From positions 62,001 to 126,000 of the forward strand of contig JAECUM010001934.1 in assembly GCA_016617855.1 (NCBI GenBank): 64,000 nt of DNA, read 5' to 3'. Origin of the DNA: Megalonaias nervosa (lineage: Eukaryota; Mollusca; Bivalvia; Unionida; Unionidae). The notes beneath the pieces are model-generated. The model made no database searches, was not told the origin of the DNA, and was given only the letters and a program-made list of their open reading frames with translations. Of this stretch, positions 57,008 through 64,000 are shown piece by piece. The stretch's first letter is position 1. Each line of letters opens with the position of its first letter. A program made the translations under genes and the position numbers.

Positions 57008-58389
57008 CTAAATTAACGCTTGCATATTTTCCACTTGGGTATCAACGACTCTCATTCGTCCACCAACACCTTCAAGTAGCATCGTCTTATCGCTGAGTAT
57101 GACGGCGATTGCTCTGTAATTAGCAATAACTCCTCTTGTAACACGAGCTCGAAAATGTATATCAACGACGGACTGTCTAAACAAATCCAAATGTTCCAGC
57201 GAAAAGTAATAAATCGGATGCAGCGTTGTGAAATCTAGCTGTGATATTTGTAAACCAGTATCAATATTTTGATCACGCCCCATAAACGACATCAATCGAT
57301 GATATGCACGCGCCACATGATTTTGCTCAAAATTCAACAAAATATCCTCTGATGGTTCTTGATGTCCGTTATCCTCAATGAAACCTCAGAAACACCGAGT
57401 TTGTCAAATATCATTATACTACGCGTCTGATCATTTACTCGTGCAGCATCTTGGAAAGCAACAAATATATGGCGTGGCGCAGAGATACCTTGTTGTGATG
57501 CTATCTGCCATGTGAATAAACGACTAATGGTACTTTGAACAGCATCTGTGGTTGTTGTTAACCATGATAGCGTTGACTTACCACCTTGACCCATTAAAGA
57601 GAGTAAACGTTCTTCTTCAGGTATCGCTGGAGTCATTACTGGCATCCACAATGAAAGTTTTGTCAGCGCTACTTTACCGGCGTCAGCAACAGCAGCAGAT
57701 CGCCATATTACATCATCGTCTGTGGCTTTTCGTACGAGTACAACTGTATGTTTGGCTCCGAAAATAATCTTTCTGACATTTCTACAAAATCCAAAGATAT
57801 GTGATAGTGGAATTGCATATGAAAATCTTCTATTTCCATCTTTCAGCATAGATCGACGTGCTGTGAATCCCAAGTTGAAATTTGCATTAGCACCATAAAC
57901 CACCGGAGCAACGTCAGCGTCGGCGTTATTGGCATGGTTTCGTGGTCGTCTTATATCATATGGTACGTAGTTAGGGTGGTCAGAAGTGTCCTTGGTAAAC
58001 ATCATTGATGGGCCAGCTGATCTTGAATAATCGTCGCTGTATCTTGCTAGACCAAGTATTGTTGTGGCAACGTCAACGTCCTTCTGAATTGATTCAATAT
58101 TTCTTCCGTCGATGATATACGTAGCACTGTCGAACAACGCCATAATGCCATTATTAACAAAACCAATACTATCATTGACTCCATATTCAGTATTATCTGT
58201 TTTTAAAATTTCACCCTCTACTTCAATAAATGCTTCAGCGGGTAAGAAATCTTGAACTTGCAATTCGATTCGTCCACACTGATTTGGCTGTCGTGCGCCA
58301 TAAGAATAATATTGATAATCACGCACAGACTCATCCTTGAGAACTGGCGCATCCATGTCAAATGCGGGATCAGATACACGTCTGAACAT
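57008..58389 (-). pseudogene. Major capsid protein candidate (double jelly roll), frameshifted
   Basis: A frame of 351 codons (58389-57334) plus a 110-codon continuation after a one-base shift near 57345 gives about 460 residues. Recognisable blocks: AIPLSHIFGFCRNVRKIIFG followed by KHTVVLVRKATDDDVIWR, KLSLWMPVMTPAIPEEERL, SAPRHIFVAFQDAARVNDQT, then ARAYHRLMSFMGRD, a HPIYYFSLEHLDL block and YRAIAVILSDKTMLLEGVGG. These match a family of capsid-type proteins I know from Polinton-like elements, and the length suits a double-jelly-roll capsomer. The penton identity is less likely because pentons are shorter. It is the longest nearly intact gene here. Confidence 0.72.
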
Positions 58390-58392
58390 ATT

Positions 58393-58840
58393 TTATGTTA
58401 TTGGTCGTCGTCTAATACGAAGACCACTTCCTGCCATCAGACTTGCTGCTATGTTTTTTTCTTTTTCATCGGCTAACTCTGCTAGTTTTGATTTGCAGCT
58501 TGATTTATTATTTTACTAACATTTTCAGGCATCACTTCAGTGCTGGGTAATTTTACTGGTGGCTGAGGTTTTCGTCGTACTAATCGTGCTAGTCTATCCT
58601 TGATTGCAGAGAATGCTTTACTGGCAACGTCGCCGGCAGCACCAATACCTTTTTCACGAATAATGTCAATGGCTTTCATGCCCAGTTGCTTTGCAATCGG
58701 TATTGCTTTTGGGGCTATCCTTCTAAATAAACCCTGAACAACATCACCGAGTCCATGTCCGTAGAATATTTTATATGTAGGTAATCGCGAATTTATCACC
58801 CTACCATGGTTGGTCCACGTTGAGCAGCGTGTATAATCAT
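58393..58840 (-). pseudogene. Minor virion protein with GHGLGD motif, frameshifted
   Basis: The ATG at 58840 follows TTATTATAATAAG. A short N-terminus, then a frameshift near 58800, leads to LPTYKIFYGHGLGDVVQGLF, a Gly-rich motif followed by a basic, helix-rich region (RRIAPKAIPIAKQLGMKAID) that I associate with Polinton virion proteins placed beside the capsid gene. Another shift near 58490 leads to a C-terminal LADEKEKNIAASLMAGSGLR and stop at 58393-58395, only 3 bp before the capsid start. It could be an internal cement or pVI-type protein. Confidence 0.65.
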
Positions 58841-58867
58841 CTTATTATAATAATTATATCTAACTGC

Positions 58868-60127
58868 TTAATCGCTGTAATAATCATCAGCGATTTCGTT
58901 AATGAGGGACCGATACACATTAGCGTCCATGATACCGCCTGTAAATAATCGTTGACAAATAGCAGCTGCTTCATGAATGATTTCTGGAGAATTATTATCG
59001 GCTCGTTTTCCGCCAATCAGAATTTCAAGTCGATCAACATCGGCAAGGACGTTACCGGGGCAATTAACAAGACCACTTCCCGTTGTACCAAGACCTTTTC
59101 CAGTGACACTGGGGACATCATAGAATTCTTCTTCAAGAAATGGCTTAGTATCTGATTCTATTTTCCGTTCTACATCCTGTTTGAATTTAACAAAATTTTT
59201 ATTATTACGTTTGATTCGATTAATATTATTAGCGATGAGATATATATCTAAAATCCAATTATCACGCTTCATTCTCTTAGTATATTCGGGTTTTACATAT
59301 CCCTCTTTGTTATCATATCCATATGCTGCAATATCTATTACCTGGTCTGGATCCTTGATAGCGGCAATACCCTCAGGCGTGAATTTATCTGCTATATTTA
59401 TCATTTTTGGTGGTTGTGGTTGAGGAGGTTGTTGTTGTGATGGTTGTGGTTGAGGAGGTTGTTGTTGTCGTTGTAATCGTGCAAGATAGTTGTTTATTCC
59501 ATCACTAAATGTAATATACCCCGTATCATCTGTCCGAACATAATCAGCGTCGTAGTATATACGAAATATCCATTTGTACCAAGTCTCACGATCTACAGGT
59601 TTATTAACATAATTGGGTTTTAATAAAAAAAAATTATTATCAAAACTTACCAGGGCAAGCGCAGATAATTCATTCACATCTCTAACATTTTTTTAGATGA
59701 AATTAATACCAACATCGGTAAATTTATCATTTATTTTAGCTTTTTTCTTTGGTTCTGGTTCTGGTTTTGGTGTACGATCTTTTATATCACCTATCTCAGC
59801 ACGAATTGGTCAATACCTTCAAGTATTTCTCGAGTTGGTTGAGCTGCAGCTATTTCAACTGGGAGTACTCGCAGAATTTTTTTTTGTTTTCTTAGTTCGC
59901 TCTGCTATTTTCCCGGTTGCTTCAGCGGTTTTCTCCAATGCGGGAAGAAGACCTTTAGTGGTTTTTGTAATCGTCTTAAATAATTCTTCTGCGGATTCTG
60001 CAAATTCTTCTTGTGTTTGCTGACGCGCCTGTAATTGTTGTTTAACACCATTATGAAGTGGAAGATATCTTCGTATTTCCTCTAATCGGTCTCGAGCTAG
60101 TCTAGCTGAGTGAGCTTCACCAATCAT
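58868..60127 (-). pseudogene. Scaffold-like Pro/Gln-rich protein, broken
   Basis: First gene of the leftward block, starting 27 bp from the right inverted repeat. The N-terminal RLARDRLEEIRRYLPLHNG and a long coiled-coil-like region (EEFAESAEELFKTITKTTKG) match a recurrent Polinton protein. A frameshift near 59850 and a TAA near 59696 separate it from a second part in the same frame with WYKWIFRIYYDADYVRTDD, a QQQPPQPQPSQQQPPQPQPP linker repeat and a C-terminal helical segment (DRLEILIGGKRADNNSPEII). About 415 codons in all. Function is unproven; the coiled coil and its place beside the capsid genes suggest assembly scaffolding. Confidence 0.65.
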
Positions 60128-60153
60128 TACTGATATAATAATGGTTTAATTAT

Positions 60154-60398
60154 AGCAGCAGAGAGGGTGAACTGACAAAAATTACGCGGAGTACATAAAC
60201 GAACACTCATAAAATTTACAAACACAGGTGTCACGAACGAGTAACAGCGTAAATAACCCACGCAGAGAGAATCTCAATTCGGTTAGAGGTTCTGGTTTAG
60301 CGTTATTGACCCTATATTTTTTGCCTTATTTAGTATGATTTTCATGTTTAAATATATTTGCTCGAACACTAATTTGTAGGGTTCACCCTCTCTGCTGA
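60154..60398. repeat. Right terminal inverted repeat
   Basis: About 245 bp, the inverted counterpart of 45322-45592. The inner end AGCAGCAGAGAGGGTGAAC is perfect. The outer end, read inward, is TCAGCAGAGAGGGTGAAC, so the last bases (AG on the left, T here) differ, which may reflect decay. Confidence 0.9.
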
Positions 60399-60404
60399 TC
60401 CACT
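60399..60404. repeat. Polinton target duplication, right
   Basis: TCCACT, identical to 45316-45321. Confidence 0.85.
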
Positions 60405-61828
60405 TTACGGACGGTCTCCGGAATGAACAAAAAGGCTGTAGGGCAAAATATCTTCTTATAACGGGCACTGCCCAACCAAACCAGGTATTACTGACTGTGT
60501 TGAAAACGACGTACACCAATAACCTAATAAATGGTATATAAACGGTGGACTTGGAGATGAAATCATGATATAATTTTTCTTTAACATGGACGGGCACACC
60601 AACGTTTATTTTAATATTGGTTAATTTTTTTAAAAAAATGCATAGAGTTCGTCTTGAATTAATAGTAAATTATTTCCTGAACAGAAGTTACAAAAGACTC
60701 TTTGAAGCAATGCCACCTTCATATCTACTTGCCTCAATATTAAATTTATCAAGATATATAAAAGTCCAGAGGAATGTAAAAAGGTAATCTCTGCATAGCT
60801 ATCTCTCAATATTTCGTAATGACTTTTATTATTAATAATACAAAGGTTTTGATATGTGTATATTTTTTCGGTCGACAACAATTCCCATAATCCTCTGGAA
60901 TTCCTTCACCACGACATTAAAAATTTAATTATAACTACATAACTTCAGATTTTTCTGACGATTATTTTCCAGAAAAGTATTATTAACATTGCCATGAATA
61001 ATCTAATTTGTTTAGTTTTCGATTTCACCAATCAATCTTATAATTAAAAGGAATGAAGAATGAAACGGAGAAACAAACAGGGGTTGGTATATGCAAGATG
61101 GTAAGTTAAAGAATAGACGTACAAATAAAATGGAAGAAAAAATAAATTAATGTAAGAAAAGATTGACAAATAGATAAAATGCAAAATTTATGATTATATG
61201 CACAAATGAGAATAAACAAGAGAATAACAAAGGACCATAACATCTCGCCAAATCGAAGATTATTGGTGTTATTGAAACTAAGAGTAAAAATAAAAGATGT
61301 ATATTATGATAATAAATGCAGATTGCTGTTGAAAGGGCTTTTTATTTACATTTTTATTAAAAGAATAATCTTCTAAGCCTATTAATCACTAATCTCCCCC
61401 AAATTGAGAACTTAAAGACAAATAAAGCAAGTCTTGGTTGTTTTACCTGCTAAATCAGGTCAATATTTTATATCTAAATGTTAGTTTGTACACAATAATA
61501 TAAGCAGTGACATTGAAATTCACGTATTTATTCTTTTTTTCTTTTGCAAAACAAGACTTTATTACACTTAGGTTGTAAAATTTACAACATATGAGGTCTA
61601 CAAGAAACAGAACATGAATATAGCGTGTGATATCGTAAAATAATACTTAAGAGGGATTAAAAAATTCGGAAAACACAATCTAAGAACTAGAAATGTAAAA
61701 ATGAGCTACAAATTTTTGTCTTTCATTATTAAAATAAGAACACGACACGAGACAGTGATACTCATCAGCTATTTCTTACAATTGACAGTGTACAATATAC
61801 TTCGTTATAAGTAATATTAGCCCAGTTA
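60405..61828. other. Flanking AT-rich intergenic, no gene
   Basis: No coding or repeat feature that I can support. Confidence 0.5.
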
Positions 61829-62035
61829 CCTTATATGACGTGCAAACTTCTTTATATGCGGTGCTTCCGTCCTTATACGATGTGCAAACTTTTTTATATG
61901 TGGTACTTTTGTCTTTATATGATGTGCAAACTTCTTTATATGCGGTGCTTCCGTCCTTATATGATGTCCAAACTTCTTTATATGCGGTACTTTCGTCCTT
62001 ATATGATGTGCAAACTTCGTTATATGCGGCCTTAG
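61829..62035. repeat. 41-bp tandem repeat, about 5 copies
   Basis: The unit is TATATGATGTGCAAACTTCT, then TTATATGCGGTGCTTCCGTCC. Two overlapping open frames of 66-68 codons are translations of it. Confidence 0.93.
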
Positions 62036-63180
62036 GTCACAATTAATAGTTCCGGTTCAAAATGTAGTCCCAGTCTATTTTTAGATCATTTTTTCCTGTC
62101 TCCGTTTGGTGGTGATACAAGAGTAGATGTAGGCATTCTTGGTAAGGATTTAAAGGCAATTGTTTATTCTTTAGAATATGAGCTTATGGTGTGGTTGTCT
62201 GTGTGTATTTCGGCGACAGTGCACAGTGAGTAATAAGGCCTTGGTGATGATCCGGAAGTGAAATCTGTGTTCCATTGCATGGTGTTTTGTTTACAATTCA
62301 GCCTCTCAAAAATAAGCAGGTCAACCCTTGACAAGAACTTCACCGTGAAGTCATCTTTGAAGGTATTTTAGATTGACATATGATTTGTATTGATTGTCAC
62401 ACAGTGGAAAGTTCAGTACTGAGAAACAAATGTAGAGAATATATAATAAAATTAATTGTGTTCTATGGCCTGTCAGTGCAGTATTTGAGTAAAGTTTAAA
62501 CTGGTATAAAATCTTTATTATTAATGATAGACACATGAAATTTTAATATGTTATGTATAATGACTTTAAATATATAAGAATGAAATTGAAAATAAAAAAT
62601 TGATTTTTATTTTAAAAATTTTAATGAAATTTTTAAAAAAATTAAAAAATAAAATTTTTTCACCAAAAATGCACATATATAATATTTATTGGGAATGATA
62701 TTAAATGATATCAGCATGTATATAATCCTACACCATATACAAGCTCAAATGATGGATATTTGTCAAATTTTATCAGAGAAAATATCTTTGTAAGTCAAAA
62801 TGAGACCTTCATTTAAAATACATGAAGACAAAATTCTATTTTGTATTGTACCTTTAGGTCATTGAAACTATTTATTTGGGGTCCAAGCAGTTAATTTATG
62901 TGTTTATGATGGGGTGACTTCCTGAGTAACACATATCTGCTTGTATAGCTATCAGTAATTGTTTATAAACATAGTTATAGGGTATTTAGTGAGAGGACAG
63001 AGATGAAGACTTTATACTAGAACCTGCTCAAGTTCTCTACAAAATCATATTAAGCTGTCAGAGAATGAAATACAGGTCAAAGGGATAAAATATACTTTCC
63101 CCAGGTATATTTACCCTTGCATGTAAGAAAACAGCAAAAGGATGTAAGTTGAACACAGAATGCATTCCATTTTATTGTTC
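62036..63180. other. No gene seen
   Basis: AT-rich. A block of A- and T-runs lies at 62585-62665. Nothing coding is supported. Confidence 0.5.
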
Positions 63181-63189
63181 AGTTTCTTT

Positions 63190-63955
63190 AAGATATTGAT
63201 TGATGTAGTGCGGCATTGTGGCCTAGATGATATTATGGGAATTCTAATGATCCATTTTGCTTTATGCATTATTAATTACTAATAATATTTGTTAACTGAC
63301 ACTCTAAAGATTACATAAGAAATATTCAAACAGATTATTTGAATTTAACTTTGTACAACTAATCTTAACATGGTTACATAGCTGACATGAACAAATATGC
63401 ATATATTTTAGAATGTTTGGGATCAAAAGTTGACATTTAGTACATCATATAGGCTGACATAGTACCTATAGTGAACCTGTAAGGCTCAGTTCTGGCTGAG
63501 TGCACTTCAAATATCCAAGACGTTATTTTCATCATGAATATGCCTCTGTATGGTAACATATTTCAATTTAGTACTTTGACAGAGTGCGGTATTGCAGCAT
63601 CAGCTGATATCTGATTCCATTGAATCACTGAGCTTAATAACTGGTAACCAACACTCTTAAAAATAGACTAAAAATGTTCAAACAGATCATTTGAATTATG
63701 TTTGCACATGTGATTTTTAATAAGTACATTGCATATGTCCCATACATGCAAATGTCCATCCTTGTTTACAAGTTCTGGGGATCAGAATTTCACATTTGGT
63801 TGATGATATAGGATCTGTTGGTACCTATAACCTATAGTTGATCTGTGTGGCCACATCTGGCTGTATTCACTCGCAATATCCAAAATTGTTATTTTCCTCA
63901 TGAATAAGATTGCTTATAGTAATAAATTTTAATTTGATACATTGTCATTTGACTT
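63190..63955. repeat. Two diverged ~380-bp direct repeats
   Basis: The first unit (about 63200-63580) and the second (about 63585-63950) share, in order, GTGCGGCATTG/GTGCGGTATTG, TCAAACAGATTATTTGAATT, a GGGATCAAAAGTTGACATTT-like phrase, ATAGGCTGACATAGTACCTA-like text, TCTGGCTGAGTGCACT-like text and TTTTCATCATGAATA. Divergence is substantial, so the duplication is old. The array may continue beyond the window. Confidence 0.75.
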
Positions 63956-64000
63956 TCCAGGATACTGGTATGTACTAATGTTTGCACCAATGATCAAACC

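Larger units (their letters stand above)
45322..60398. mobile_element. Polinton/Maverick-like element, 15.1 kb, decayed
   Basis: Bounded by a perfect 6-bp duplication and terminal inverted repeats. It encodes an integrase, packaging ATPase, adenain-like protease, a candidate capsid protein and other virion-type proteins, the classical Polinton set. It differs from the classical set by having no recognisable DNA polymerase B and by carrying an SF1 helicase fused to an HNH-like domain. Genes abut the inverted repeats (the ATPase stop is 9 bp inside the left one, the scaffold-like gene starts 27 bp inside the right one), so the layout looks complete and not internally deleted. Stops, frameshifts and two SINE insertions make it inactive. 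Confidence 0.93.

Noticed and set aside
57008..58389. Penton identity for the long capsid-type gene
   Set aside because: About 460 residues and block order fit a double-jelly-roll capsomer better than a single-jelly-roll penton, though only a structure comparison would settle it.

Overview
This window looks like repeat-rich, AT-rich intergenic DNA from an invertebrate animal. A mollusc or other lophotrochozoan is my best guess, from the style of its diverged repeats of roughly 150 bp and its tRNA-derived SINEs, but nothing here fixes the species. I found no host protein-coding exon I would defend. Almost every open frame outside 45.3-60.4 kb is a by-product of microsatellites, tandem arrays or decayed transposons.

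The centrepiece is a decayed Polinton/Maverick-type element (endogenous virus-like DNA transposon) of 15,077 bp at 45322-60398. It has a perfect 6-bp target duplication (TCCACT) and diverged terminal inverted repeats of about 245-271 bp. From left to right it holds: packaging ATPase (-), zinc ribbon plus parvovirus-type phospholipase A2 (+), retrovirus-like integrase (+), SF1 helicase with a C-terminal HNH-like zinc domain (-), a Cys-rich zinc protein (+), an HNH homing-type endonuclease (+), a 1.6 kb non-coding stretch, an unknown acidic protein (+), and then a continuous leftward block of virion-type genes: a large unknown structural candidate, a two-helix membrane protein, a fibre-like protein, an adenain-like protease, a pX-like basic protein, a candidate double-jelly-roll major capsid protein, a GLG-motif minor protein and a Pro/Gln-rich scaffold-like protein. 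No protein-primed DNA polymerase B is visible anywhere in the element and no unassigned gap is large enough for one. The helicase-HNH gene is the only replication-type gene. Most genes carry stops or frameshifts, and two SINEs sit inside genes with clean target duplications, so the copy is dead. Together the genes would have supplied integration (integrase), packaging (ATPase), capsid assembly and maturation (capsid, protease, scaffold), membrane breach (phospholipase, pX-like) and attachment (fibre).

Around it, 0-45 kb and 60.4-64 kb hold: a foldback element (2748-3612); a non-autonomous DNA transposon with a zinc-finger relic (5960-7495); a decayed Jockey-like LINE on the minus strand (about 16.1-19.4 kb) with a SINE inside; a decayed mariner-type transposase (36.6-37.5 kb) abutted by a SINE; a 162-bp hAT-type MITE with an 8-bp duplication; two abundant tRNA-derived SINE families (one ending in (AAC)n, one associated with (CA)n); a palindromic MITE family of about 200 bp in eight copies; and several long tandem arrays (60, 47, 58, 23, 29, 62 and 41 bp units) plus many dinucleotide microsatellites.
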